Assembly (NCBI GenBank): GCA_902489665.1
Contig: CABUAT010000006.1
Location: 1 to 64,000 of the forward strand
Length of the DNA: 64,000 nucleotides
Reading direction: 5' to 3'
DNA from: an uncultured Collinsella sp.
Lineage (GTDB): Bacteria; Actinomycetota; Coriobacteriia; Coriobacteriales; Coriobacteriaceae
The notes beneath the pieces are model-generated. The model was given only the letters and a program-made list of their open reading frames with translations. It made no database searches and was not told the origin of the DNA. The translations under genes and the position numbers were made by a program. Position 1 is the stretch's first letter. Each line of letters begins with the position of its first letter. Below, piece by piece: positions 8,882-17,893 of this stretch.

Positions 8882-10335
8882 CGAACAATCGCCTTCTTAA
8901 CGCATGCGGCAAGTGTCGACGCCGCCGTCTCGATATCGCGGTCGCCCACAAGCGTACGGACGTCAAACAAAATGCGATCGTGCGAGGTTCGTGTGACGAC
9001 CGGAGTGTCGAAGTCCTGGACAAGCGAGCGCTTGAGCGCGTCGACCGTCAGGCGCTCGTCAACAAGACGCACGGCAACGCACATCGTGGGCAGCTCCACG
9101 GTAGGCAGCGAGCCGCCACCGGGAGTCGACGACTCCTCGACGATCTCCACCTGAACGGCGCACGGGCAACCGGCCTTATCGAGCCCGGCGACCATACGAT
9201 CGCGAAGCTTGCGGGCACGTCGCTCCAAATGGGCCTGCGGCAGCGTAAGCATGCTGAGCACCGGAATATCGCGATGGGCAACGTCGGCGCCGTCCATGTA
9301 GATACGCAGCGTGGCCTCGAGCGCCGACAGAGCCAGTTTGCCCGGGCGCAAGGCGCGCATAAGCGGATGTGATCCACAGGCCTGGACCAGATCGCGACGG
9401 CCCATGATAATGCCCGCCTGTGCGGCACCGAGCAGCTTATCGCCCGAGCACGACACGATATCGAGCCCCGACGCCACCGAAGTGGGTGTAGTCTCCTCGC
9501 CGCCGCGAACCAGGATGTCGTCAGGCAACAGCGCGCCCGACCCCTGGTCTTCGTAGAAGAGCAGGCCATGCTTATGAGCAAGCGCCGCAAGCTCCCGAGA
9601 GCCTACCTCCTCGTGGAAACCCTCGATGCGATAGTTGGAAGGATGGACCTTAAGGATCATCGCCGTATCGGGCGTGATGGCGCGCTCGTAGTCGCTCAAA
9701 TGCGTGCGGTTGGTGGCCCCGACCTCAACGAGCTTGGCACCCGAGGCCTCCATAACATCGGGGATACGGAAGCTGCCGCCGATCTCGACAAGCTCGCCGC
9801 GGCTGACGATGACCTCCTTGCCTGCGGCATGGGTCGCCAGCACCAACAGCACGGCGGCCGCGTTATTGTTAACGACCAGCGCGTCCTCGGCACCGGTAAG
9901 CGAGCGGATGAGCTGCGCGGCGTGCTCCTTGCGCGACCCGCGCGAACAGGTGTCGACGCTGTACTCGAGCGTGCTATACCCGCGCGCGACCTCGGCCACG
10001 GCTTTGGCAGCTGATTCCGCGAGTGGGGCGCGACCCAAGTTGGTATGGATAACCACACCCGTGGCGTTGACGGCGGGGCGCAGGCTCGGCAGCGCGGAGC
10101 GATGCGCACGCCACTCGATGGCCGAGGCCAGCTCGCGCTTGGAACGCGGGGCGGCGCCGGCACGAATCGCGGCGCGCTCCTCATCGAGCTCGGTCGTGAC
10201 GGCGGCATGCACCACCGCGTCGCAGGTCTCCCCCGCCGCCTTCACCACCGGCCACTCGGCAAGCAGCTCGTTAACGGAAGGAATGGCGCGCAGGCGGGCG
10301 CGCACCTCATCGGACATGTTCTGGCTATCGCTCAT
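8878..10335 (-). CDS. selA: L-seryl-tRNA(Sec) selenium transferase
   Basis: 485 aa, PLP enzyme that converts Ser-tRNA(Sec) to Sec-tRNA(Sec) using selenophosphate. The N-terminal domain begins RARLRAIPSVNELL and is followed by the fold-type I core: the HTNLGRAPL segment, ALVVNNNAAAVLLVL, and the presumed PLP Lys in SCSGDKLLGAAQAG. Length fits the family (about 460-480). The start at 10335 follows GAAAGGCTGCAC; an internal ATG at codon 7 is the alternative. First gene of selA-selB-selC. Confidence 0.95.
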   Translation of the reverse strand: MSDSQNMSDEVRARLRAIPSVNELLAEWPVVKAAGETCDAVVHAAVTTELDEERAAIRAGAAPRSKRELASAIEWRAHRSALPSLRPAVNATGVVIHTNLGRAPLAESAAKAVAEVARGYSTLEYSVDTCSRGSRKEHAAQLIRSLTGAEDALVVNNNAAAVLLVLATHAAGKEVIVSRGELVEIGGSFRIPDVMEASGAKLVEVGATNRTHLSDYERAITPDTAMILKVHPSNYRIEGFHEEVGSRELAALAHKHGLLFYEDQGSGALLPDDILVRGGEETTPTSVASGLDIVSCSGDKLLGAAQAGIIMGRRDLVQACGSHPLMRALRPGKLALSALEATLRIYMDGADVAHRDIPVLSMLTLPQAHLERRARKLRDRMVAGLDKAGCPCAVQVEIVEESSTPGGGSLPTVELPTMCVAVRLVDERLTVDALKRSLVQDFDTPVVTRTSHDRILFDVRTLVGDRDIETAASTLAACVKKAIVR

Positions 10336-10410
10336 GTGCAGCCTTTCAAAACCAAGGGTAGATCTGTCGGTCGCTCATCAAAAACCAGCCGAATCAATCT
10401 GCTGAATCAA

Positions 10411-12528
10411 TCAGTCGTTATTATCCACGTGCTCCGTGATCTTTTCCACGCGAACGGCGTTTTCCTGAGTGAGCGCGGCGCCCGTCAACGGGTCCCAACG
10501 CAACGGCGTATGGTCGAGCGGGCCTACGCCCAAGGCCTGAGCGCCACCGGTATCGGCGCCAGACGAACGCCCGCCGGGGGCGGCCGAGGTGAAGATACAC
10601 GCCGGATGCAGATAGGGCGTCGTCTCCACGCGCACGCGGTCGCGGCCCATGTCGCTCACAAGCTCGACGACCTCGCCATCGACGATACCCATGCGAGCGG
10701 CGACATCGGCGTTCATCTGCACGGCGTCCAAGTCCGACCCCACCTCGGCGGCACCGGCCGCCGCGAGTCTGCGCGAGGTATGCGACTCAAAGGGCCGGTT
10801 ACCGCTAATGAGGCGAAACATCCCCGGGCTGGGTTCCACCATCGGCGCGATCCAGCCTGGCACGCGTCCCAGGCCGGCACGCTCCCATACGTCACTTGCC
10901 AGCGCAATTTTGCCGCCATCCAAGGGGATCGCCGGCTCGCCCGTACGCGACGGCAGCGCAACGCCCGTGTCGGCCCAACCGCGCTCCTTGAGCTCGTCCA
11001 GATCGATCCCAAACGGCGCCACCTGGGCAGCCGCCAGATCGTCAGACGCAAACTGGAAGTACTCGCCCACACCACACGCCTGCGCCAGACCGGCAAAAAT
11101 CTCCCGACCGGGACGTGTGTCGTCATGCTGCACAGGCAGCACGGCGTTGCGGTAGAACACGCGCGCATCGTTGGCGCCCACGACCTTACCCACGCCGCGG
11201 TCAGCCTCCAGATACGTCACGTCGGGCAGCACGAAATCAGAAGCACGCGCCGTCTCGGACCAGCGAATATCAATCGTCACGAGCAGGTCAAGCTGTTCCA
11301 GAATCGATAGCCACGCACCGGCGTTGCCATAGCCCGCGCCGGGATTGCTGGCGTAAACGATCAGCCCGCGCAGGTCCCCGGCCAGAATCGACTGGCCGAT
11401 GGTCGTGCACAGGCCGCGCTCGGGATCGACGAGCGGATAGCGCTCGGACCCCAGCTTGGGCCCATGCGGCACCGGCGGCGTCGCACAGCGCATGGGATCA
11501 AGGTCGCCCAACAAAAGCGACGTGGGCGGGTTGAGCGCACCGCCCGCATGCCCGATACAGCCCAGCAGCACATCAACCAAGCAGATAGCGCGCGCGGTCT
11601 GGGTGCTATTGGCATACGCGATACCGATGCCACCGTGAAAGCCCGCATCCACCACGGCGGCAGGCGCGGCGGCAGCCAGATCGCGCGCCGTGGCGACAAT
11701 CTCTGCGGCCGGCACGTCGCACATCGACTCGGCCCACTCGGGCGTCCAAGCACGGGCCGCCTGCGCCAGCTCGTCAAAACCCGTGGTATAGCGGGCAACG
11801 AACTCGTGGTCGTACAAGTCCTCGGCAATCAGCACGTGGGCGATGCCCAGCAGTAGTGCCAAATCGCAGCCCGGGCGCACGCGCAGCCAGCGGTCGGCAA
11901 GCGCGGCGGAGCCGCTGCGCCGGGGGTCGACCACGATAATCTTCGCCCCGCGCCGGCGCGCATCGTTGAGCGCATCGACGGCCCCCATCGTCGATGAATC
12001 GACGATGGAACGCCCCAGGTACATGATGCAGTCGGTATGTGCCAGGTCGGAGGCGGGGCTATAGCCCAGGCTGTGCTCCCAACCGGTAAGTCGGCTTACC
12101 TCGCAGGCGCCATCGGCACCGTACACGTTGGGCGAGCCCAGCGCATGCATAAAACGATACGCCCAGTAGCGGTCGAACGAGGGAACGCCGAGCGTCATGC
12201 CCAGCGCGCGCGGACCATGCCCGTCAACAATCCCCAAAAGGCGCTCGGCAATCTGGGCAAACGCCTCGTCCCAGGTAATCGCATCGAACCCCGAGCCATC
12301 CCGGCGGCGTCGCATGGGGTGCACAATGCGGTCGCGCTCGTCAAACGGCATTGCCAGACGATGCCGTCCGCGGGCGCACAGGGCTCGCGCCGCGCACGGA
12401 TGCCCCGGCACCGGCAACTCGGCCACCACGCGACCGTCCTCAACGCGTGCCGCAAAGGCGCAATCGGCATAGCATCCCCCGCATGTGGTCACCACGGCGC
12501 GACCGTCACGCTTCACAGCAGATGCCAT
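10411..12528 (-). CDS. Molybdopterin oxidoreductase of the DMSO reductase family, substrate unknown
   Basis: 705 aa. N-terminal [4Fe-4S] motif C16-x2-C19-x3-C23-x27-C51, followed by the Mo-bisMGD domains, with GADGACEVSRLTG around residue 150 likely presenting a Cys ligand to Mo, the NPGAGYGN segment and a C-terminal dinucleotide-binding domain with SGNRPFESHTSRR. There is no twin-arginine signal, so it is probably cytoplasmic. No small electron-transfer or membrane-anchor subunit is adjacent, which is unusual for thiosulfate/polysulfide-reductase relatives. It lies between focA (with its own terminator) and selA, 75 bases before selA, and could be co-transcribed with the Sec genes. The start at 12528 follows AAAGGGG. 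Substrate cannot be assigned. Confidence 0.85.
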   Translation of the reverse strand: MASAVKRDGRAVVTTCGGCYADCAFAARVEDGRVVAELPVPGHPCAARALCARGRHRLAMPFDERDRIVHPMRRRRDGSGFDAITWDEAFAQIAERLLGIVDGHGPRALGMTLGVPSFDRYWAYRFMHALGSPNVYGADGACEVSRLTGWEHSLGYSPASDLAHTDCIMYLGRSIVDSSTMGAVDALNDARRRGAKIIVVDPRRSGSAALADRWLRVRPGCDLALLLGIAHVLIAEDLYDHEFVARYTTGFDELAQAARAWTPEWAESMCDVPAAEIVATARDLAAAAPAAVVDAGFHGGIGIAYANSTQTARAICLVDVLLGCIGHAGGALNPPTSLLLGDLDPMRCATPPVPHGPKLGSERYPLVDPERGLCTTIGQSILAGDLRGLIVYASNPGAGYGNAGAWLSILEQLDLLVTIDIRWSETARASDFVLPDVTYLEADRGVGKVVGANDARVFYRNAVLPVQHDDTRPGREIFAGLAQACGVGEYFQFASDDLAAAQVAPFGIDLDELKERGWADTGVALPSRTGEPAIPLDGGKIALASDVWERAGLGRVPGWIAPMVEPSPGMFRLISGNRPFESHTSRRLAAAGAAEVGSDLDAVQMNADVAARMGIVDGEVVELVSDMGRDRVRVETTPYLHPACIFTSAAPGGRSSGADTGGAQALGVGPLDHTPLRWDPLTGAALTQENAVRVEKITEHVDNND

Positions 12529-12592
12529 CTCGATTACCCCTTTCATCAGCCAAACACAACAGGCCAAAAGCCCGGCAACGAGCCCCGGACCC

Positions 12593-12629
12593 AAAAAGCC
12601 TCCCGCACGGCAACGCCCCGCGGGAGGCC
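12593..12629 (-). terminator. Intrinsic terminator of the formate hydrogenlyase operon after focA
   Basis: On the minus strand GCCTCCCGC and GCGGGAGGC, a 9-bp stem, are followed by TTTTT. It lies about 20 bases past the focA stop and separates that operon from the downstream molybdoenzyme. Confidence 0.85.
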
Positions 12630-12650
12630 CAACGTCAAACAGACGGTACC

Positions 12651-13490
12651 TTACGCCTCGGACTTCTTAGCGTAGATAAACCAGTAGCCGAGCGCGACCA
12701 GAACCGCACCGCCCACGATGTTGCCCAGCGTGGCGGCGGACAGGTTAAACGCAATGCCCGCGGCGTTGAGCGCATCGGCGCCGGCGACGTCGGCACCATA
12801 GCCGCACGCGTGCATCACGGCACCCATGGGTAAAAAGTACATGTTGGCGACGCAGTGCTCAAAACCGCAGGCCACAAAGGCGGCGATGGGCAGCAGAATG
12901 CCCACAACCTTATCGACCACAGTCTTGCCGGCGGTACCGATCCACACGGCCAGGCACACAAAGATGTTGCACAGGATGCCGCGGAAGAAGATCGTCACCC
13001 AGTCGATCGTCACCTTGCCGGCGGCGACGCTCACCATGGAATTGGCGACCGCCTCGCCGTTGAGCTTGTAAATACCGGCCATGTACACCAAAAAGACAAT
13101 GAACAGGGCACCGGCAAAGTTACCAAGCCACACGACGAGCCATGCCTTGAGCATCTGAGCCAGGGTGATCTTTTTGCTCTTGAGTGCGCAGACCATAAGC
13201 GAATTGCCGGTAAACAGCTCGGCGCCGCACACCAGCACCAGCACCAGGCCCAGGCAAAAGCACAGGCCGCCCACGACGCGCTGGGCGCCCCAGCCCAACG
13301 TGCTATCGCTCAAGAACACGGTAAAGAACAGGCCGCCGAAGGCAATGAACGCGCCGGCGAACATTGCCAACAGAAAGGCCTTTGCGACCGGCAGGTTGGC
13401 CTTGGTCACGCCGGCGGCCTCGGTCTTGGCCTCGATCGCGGCGGGCGCCAGGCAATCGGGAGCGGGATATTCTGCCTTGGAATCTGCCAT
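12651..13490 (-). CDS. focA: Formate/nitrite family channel FocA
   Basis: 279 aa membrane protein with six predicted helices, the FNT channel fold. It probably moves formate in and out of the cell for the hydrogenlyase complex encoded upstream. CGFEHCVANMYFLPMGA contains the central channel His equivalent to His209 of E. coli FocA. The ATG at 13490 is preferred, although the ribosome site is weak; an upstream in-frame TTG at 13523 sits too close to AGGAG. Last gene of the hyf operon, 39 bases after hycI, like focB in the E. coli hyf operon. A pyruvate formate-lyase gene is not in the window. Confidence 0.9.
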   Translation of the reverse strand: MADSKAEYPAPDCLAPAAIEAKTEAAGVTKANLPVAKAFLLAMFAGAFIAFGGLFFTVFLSDSTLGWGAQRVVGGLCFCLGLVLVLVCGAELFTGNSLMVCALKSKKITLAQMLKAWLVVWLGNFAGALFIVFLVYMAGIYKLNGEAVANSMVSVAAGKVTIDWVTIFFRGILCNIFVCLAVWIGTAGKTVVDKVVGILLPIAAFVACGFEHCVANMYFLPMGAVMHACGYGADVAGADALNAAGIAFNLSAATLGNIVGGAVLVALGYWFIYAKKSEA

Positions 13491-13529
13491 GTCAATCACT
13501 TCTTTCCTAATCAGCAGGGACAAGCGCTC

Positions 13530-14033
13530 CTATTGCTCTTGTCCCAAGCGGACAAAGTGGGAAAAGTCGTTGGCGGCCACGGCGTCGTACACGGCGTCGA
13601 CGGCGTCAAAGACCTCCGGGGACATAGGGTTGTAAAACTCCGTATCGCCCGGCTGAATCCCTATGAAGACGATATCTTCGCACGATTGCTCGATCTCTTC
13701 GATCAAAATCGACAAGGGAAGCGAATGCGTGGTGAACATCGACTTGCGGGCCACATCACGTTTGTCGAGCAAGCGGATGGCGCCGACAGGCAGCGCCATG
13801 TCTGCGGCATCGACCAAAACCAAACGCGGCGGACGCTCGCGCTTGACCTCGATGATGTCATCCTCGGGCGTCTGACCGCCATCGATGGTGTACCAGCCGG
13901 CAAGCGGCGCGTCCTCCATCTTTTTGGAGAGCACGGGGCCGGCGGCATCGTCGGCACGCAGCACGCTTCCCGCCGTGAGCACGATACCCGCAAACGGGGC
14001 GCCGTTCACACGTCCATCCACAACGCGACCCAT
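13530..14033 (-). CDS. hycI: Hydrogenase maturation protease HycI
   Basis: 167 aa. Nickel-checking endopeptidase that removes the C-terminal tail of the large hydrogenase subunit after Ni insertion. Family hallmarks are GSVLRADDAAGP near residue 22 (the conserved Asp pair) and LVLVDAADM. The likely substrate is the HyfG/HycE protein at 16118-17890, which keeps a C-terminal extension after its last Cys motif. It overlaps hycH by one base. Confidence 0.9.
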   Translation of the reverse strand: MGRVVDGRVNGAPFAGIVLTAGSVLRADDAAGPVLSKKMEDAPLAGWYTIDGGQTPEDDIIEVKRERPPRLVLVDAADMALPVGAIRLLDKRDVARKSMFTTHSLPLSILIEEIEQSCEDIVFIGIQPGDTEFYNPMSPEVFDAVDAVYDAVAANDFSHFVRLGQEQ

Positions 14034-14614
14034 TACTGCAACCTCCCCGTCAGATACACGCCCGACACATCGCGCACGCGCTCAACCAGATCGCGAAACT
14101 TCATTAAGAAGGCGACCTGCTGGGCATGCAGGCCAAAGTCGTCGTCGAACACCGAGATGCCGGCCTTGGCAGAACCGCGAAAACCGCGCTCGTCGAGCAG
14201 CGTGTCGCAGGCCTCGAGCAGCGACGGCACCGCAGCCTTGTCGAGCTGGCACTCGCCAAAGGAGCGGATGGCCTCGAACTTGGTCTTGGCCTCCCCCTCC
14301 GGCAGCGCGTCGACGAGCGAATAGAAGACATCCACCGGCACCGACAGGCGCGGCTCAAAGCAATCGAGCACGCCGGTGTGGTGGCCCACGGCGAGCGTGT
14401 AGTACAGCACGTCGCAGGCCTCCTGGGGAACGTCTTCCTCGGTCTCCACAAACTTACGCGTGAGCTCATAGAAGACCACCTGGTCGGGCGCATGGCCCAG
14501 GCAGGGGTCGGCGACGCCCTCGGCAGCCTCGTCGCTTGCGCGCGAGGCATCGCCAAAGGAGCCGCCGAGCATGCCGGGGCCCGCAAAGTAACCAGAGCGG
14601 TCCGTGAGCTCCAT
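14033..14614 (-). CDS. hycH: Formate hydrogenlyase maturation protein HycH
   Basis: 193 aa. Similar to E. coli HycH, an accessory protein needed for a functional formate hydrogenlyase but with no established catalytic activity. The family signature is the VVFYELTRKFV segment, followed by a VLYYTLAVGHHTGVLDCF core with paired His. Placed between the small hydrogenase subunit (0-base spacing) and the protease, as in hyc operons. Confidence 0.85.
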   Translation of the reverse strand: MELTDRSGYFAGPGMLGGSFGDASRASDEAAEGVADPCLGHAPDQVVFYELTRKFVETEEDVPQEACDVLYYTLAVGHHTGVLDCFEPRLSVPVDVFYSLVDALPEGEAKTKFEAIRSFGECQLDKAAVPSLLEACDTLLDERGFRGSAKAGISVFDDDFGLHAQQVAFLMKFRDLVERVRDVSGVYLTGRLQ

Positions 14615-15397
14615 CTAGCGACCTCCGGCCAGCACCAGATCCTGCAGAGCCGAGTACACCTCGACGCGGCGCGGATCGTCCTGTTTGTCGATGAGCAGCG
14701 CCATGGCACCGCGGATATCGCCCTTGGGCGCGCCCTCGAGCGTATCCATAAACTCATTGGCCAGGTCGCGGCCGTAACGGTAGCCGCTCATGGCGCGAGC
14801 CTCGCGCTCGATGGCAACGCGCAGCTTGTACGGCACGCCGGGGTGCAGGATATCGGCCTGCTCGCCGGCGGCCTCCACCGTGGTCTCGGCATGGAGCTTT
14901 TGGTCCAGCAGACCGAGCGCCATGGCAAAGCCGTAGATGGTCTGCGCGGGGCTGGGCGGGCAGCCGGGGATGTAGACATCGACCGGCAGAATCTTGTCCG
15001 TGCCGCCCCAGACGCAGTAGTTGTCGTAGAAGATGCCGCCGGTGCAGCCGCACGCGCCATAGGACACCACGATTTTGGGATCGGGTGCGGCCTCAAAGGC
15101 GCGCAGGGCCGGCATGCGCATGGCACGCGTCACGGCACCGGTGTACAGCAGCACGTCGGCGTGACGGGGCGAGGGCACGACCTTGATGCCAAAGCGCTCG
15201 ACGTCGAAGACGGGCGTGATGGAACCGAAGATCTCGATCTCGCAGCCGTTGCAGCCGCCGCAGTCAACACGGTAGACGTACACCGAGCGCTTGATCTTCT
15301 TAAGAAGGGTCGCCTTGGCCTTCTCGATGCTCTCGTCGAGCTCGATCTTGGTCGGGCGGTACTGAAGCCGCTCGGGCAAAAGCGTGGGTTCGGCCAT
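14615..15397 (-). CDS. hyfI: Hydrogenase-4 / FHL small subunit (NuoB-like)
   Basis: 260 aa. Electron-transfer subunit that holds the proximal [4Fe-4S] cluster beside the [NiFe] subunit. Cluster ligands are in CGGCNGCEIEIFG, GACGCTGG and PGCPPSPAQ, the NuoB pattern. Homologous to E. coli HycG/HyfI (about 255 aa). Two bases separate it from the ferredoxin-like hyfH gene upstream and it abuts hycH. Confidence 0.93.
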   Translation of the reverse strand: MAEPTLLPERLQYRPTKIELDESIEKAKATLLKKIKRSVYVYRVDCGGCNGCEIEIFGSITPVFDVERFGIKVVPSPRHADVLLYTGAVTRAMRMPALRAFEAAPDPKIVVSYGACGCTGGIFYDNYCVWGGTDKILPVDVYIPGCPPSPAQTIYGFAMALGLLDQKLHAETTVEAAGEQADILHPGVPYKLRVAIEREARAMSGYRYGRDLANEFMDTLEGAPKGDIRGAMALLIDKQDDPRRVEVYSALQDLVLAGGR

Positions 15398-15399
15398 GG

Positions 15400-16116
15400 T
15401 TACTCCTCCTTCGTATCAAAATCCATGATGATGCCCTCGACCGGTGCAGGACCGGCGGGGATCTCGGGCGCATCGGGGTTGAGCTCGCGGTCGATATACT
15501 CCGGGTTCACGCCGTGGCCGCCCAGATACTCCATGCCGGGGCCCTGGGGCTCACCGGACGCAAGCGTCTCGTTGGCAGCCATGCCGGCAGCGTTGCCGGT
15601 CTTTACGGCCGAGGCGGCGCGCAGGGCGTCGAGCTCGCGCTTGCACTCCTGGCACATACCGACGGTACGGGCAGCCTGCTCGGCCTCCATGCCGCCGGCC
15701 TTTTGCAGCAGGCGCTTGGCGTAGTCGATCTCCTTGTGCGGGGCAAACGGCTTGCCGCAGCGCGAACAGTGCTCGAGCGTGTAGACGCTCTTGCTGGTGA
15801 GGTCGTCCTTGCTCATGACGGCCAGCTCAAACTCCTCGGTGAGCTTGATGGCCTCCATGGGGCAGGCTTCCTCGCAGCGGCCGCAGAAGATGCAGCGACC
15901 GTAGTCGATCGACCAGGTGATGGTATCGGCCGCAAGGTCGGTATCCATGCGAATGGCATCGGCCGGGCACGCCACGCCGCAGGCACCGCAGGCGATGCAG
16001 AGCTCGGCATTGTGCTCGGGCTTGCCGCGCATGTCCTTGTTGGTGGGGAACGGCGCAAACGGGTACTTGACCGTCGCGTCGCCGGCCTTGGCGTTAACCT
16101 TCCAAAGCTTCAGCAT
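15400..16116 (-). CDS. hyfH: Hydrogenase-4 / FHL ferredoxin subunit (NuoI-like)
   Basis: 238 aa, longer than E. coli HycF/HyfH (about 180). Two [4Fe-4S] motifs, CIACGACGVACP and CIFCGRCEEACP, pass electrons toward the [NiFe] site. A further set of cysteines (HCSRCGKPF and MCQECKR) could form an extra metal site, as described for HycF relatives. The last 70 residues are a Pro/Glu-rich tail without known function. Start at 16116, one base after the hyfG stop. Confidence 0.92.
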   Translation of the reverse strand: MLKLWKVNAKAGDATVKYPFAPFPTNKDMRGKPEHNAELCIACGACGVACPADAIRMDTDLAADTITWSIDYGRCIFCGRCEEACPMEAIKLTEEFELAVMSKDDLTSKSVYTLEHCSRCGKPFAPHKEIDYAKRLLQKAGGMEAEQAARTVGMCQECKRELDALRAASAVKTGNAAGMAANETLASGEPQGPGMEYLGGHGVNPEYIDRELNPDAPEIPAGPAPVEGIIMDFDTKEE

Positions 16117-16117
16117 A

Positions 16118-17890
16118 TTAGAGCGCCTCCTCATCGAGCGGAGCGGCCATGGTGCCCTCGCCCGCAAGCGGCGACTTGTCGCGCCAGACGTTCTCGAACT
16201 GCTCCTTGTCGAGCACGTGGTCGCGCTTGGCGGCGACATCGGTCACCGTCACGCGATCGGTGCAGGAGTAGCACGGGTCGAGCGAGCCGACGATCAGCGC
16301 CGCGTCGCCCACGGTGTTGCCGCGGAACATGTAGCGCAGGACCGGCCAGTTGCTGTACGTGGCGGCCTTGGCGCGCCAGCGGTAGCACTTCTGGTTATTG
16401 CCGAGCATGGCCCAGTGCACGTCCTCGCCGCGCGGCGCCTCGGTGGCGCCGATGGCGTACTTGTGCGGGGTGTACTCCCAATCCGTGGTGAGGATGGGGC
16501 CCGACGGGCAGTTCTCGAGCATGGTCTCGATCATGTCGATCGAATCGTAGACCTCCTGGATGCGGACGGCGGTACGGCCGAAGGCGTCGCAGGTGTCGGC
16601 CGTGGCGGCGTGCATCTTTTGGACGTCCGGATCGGCGTAGCCGTCGAAGGGATGGTCAAAGCGCACGTCGCGGGCATAGCCCGAGCCACGCATGAGCGGG
16701 CCGACCGGCGAGAAGTCGCGTGCAATCTTGCGGTCCAAGATGCCGATACCGCTCGTACGCTCAATAAAGTTGGGCGTGGAGAGCAGCACGTCGACGAGCT
16801 CCTGAACCTCGGAGCGCAGCTGGTGGATGGTCGTGAGCGTGGAGAGCTTCTGCTCAGCCAAAATGTCGCGACGCACGCCGCCGATCACGTTGAGGCCGTA
16901 GGTCTTGCGGTGACCGGAGAGCTTCTCGGCCAGGTCCATGGACTTCTCGCGGACGCGGAAGAACTGCTGGAAGCCGGAGTCGAAGCCCGTGTAGTGCGAC
17001 GCCAGGCCAATGTTGAGCAGATGCGAGTGCAGGCGCTCAACCTCGAGCATGATGGCGCGGATGTACTGGGCGCGCGGCGGGACATGGATGCCCTGAGCGC
17101 GCTCGACGGCCTCGGCGTAGGCCACCGAGTGGGCGCAGCCGCAGATGCCGCAGATGCGGTCGGCGAGGAACGTCACGGCGTCATAGTTCAGGCGCGTCTC
17201 GGCAACCTTCTCCATGCCGCGGTGCACGTAGAACAGACGGTAGTCGGCGTCGACGATCGTCTCGCCCTCAACGAACAGGCGGAAGTGGCCAGGCTCGTCG
17301 GAGGTAATGTGCAACGGGCCCATGGGAACGAGCGTCGTCTCCTTGCCCTTGGTATCGGCCAAGAACTCGTAGTTTTCCATGTCGCTCGCGGGAGCGGGAC
17401 GGAAGCGGTAGTCCATGGAGTCCTTGCGCAGCGGGTACAGGCCGCTGGGCCAATCGTCGGGCAGCACCAGGCGACGACGATCGGGCAGACCCTCGGGGAT
17501 CAGGCCGAACATATCGCGCAGCTCGCGCTCGCCCCACACGCAGGCGGGAACGAACGGCGTCACGGACGGGAACGTCATCTTGGCGGGATCGACCTCGGCA
17601 CGCACGGTCACCCAGCCGGGGTCCTCCCCCTCCATGGAGATGACGTAGTACACGGCATAACGGCCGCACAGGCTGCGCTCGTCGTTGCCGATGATCACGG
17701 GGATCCAGCCGTAGCGTTCGTAGTACAGGTAGTGGACGGCCTCGGGCAGCTTGTCCTGCTTGACGGTGATCGTCAGCTGGTCCTCGCACTGCCACTCGAC
17801 CTTCTCGATGCAGCCCGGAACGGCGCGGCGCAGGGCCTCGACATGGCTCTCGCAGCGACGGGCATACACCTTGTTCTCAGTTTCAATCAT
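16118..17890 (-). CDS. hyfG: [NiFe] hydrogenase large subunit HyfG/HycE with NuoC-like domain
   Basis: 590 aa (E. coli HycE 569). Residues 1-180 are NuoC-like and the rest is NuoD-like group 4 hydrogenase. The Ni-binding cysteines lie in RICGICGCAHS and DPCYSCTDR. About 45 residues follow the second motif; in HycE, cleavage occurs just after the Arg, so this tail is the expected HycI substrate. It reduces protons to H2 with electrons from formate. Start ATG at 17890, three bases after hyfF. Confidence 0.96.
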   Translation of the reverse strand: MIETENKVYARRCESHVEALRRAVPGCIEKVEWQCEDQLTITVKQDKLPEAVHYLYYERYGWIPVIIGNDERSLCGRYAVYYVISMEGEDPGWVTVRAEVDPAKMTFPSVTPFVPACVWGERELRDMFGLIPEGLPDRRRLVLPDDWPSGLYPLRKDSMDYRFRPAPASDMENYEFLADTKGKETTLVPMGPLHITSDEPGHFRLFVEGETIVDADYRLFYVHRGMEKVAETRLNYDAVTFLADRICGICGCAHSVAYAEAVERAQGIHVPPRAQYIRAIMLEVERLHSHLLNIGLASHYTGFDSGFQQFFRVREKSMDLAEKLSGHRKTYGLNVIGGVRRDILAEQKLSTLTTIHQLRSEVQELVDVLLSTPNFIERTSGIGILDRKIARDFSPVGPLMRGSGYARDVRFDHPFDGYADPDVQKMHAATADTCDAFGRTAVRIQEVYDSIDMIETMLENCPSGPILTTDWEYTPHKYAIGATEAPRGEDVHWAMLGNNQKCYRWRAKAATYSNWPVLRYMFRGNTVGDAALIVGSLDPCYSCTDRVTVTDVAAKRDHVLDKEQFENVWRDKSPLAGEGTMAAPLDEEAL

Positions 17891-17893
17891 TCG

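Noticed and set aside
6713..9154. 813-codon plus-strand frame over selB and tRNA-Sec
   Set aside because: Antisense shadow of selB with Arg/His-rich translation and no family match.
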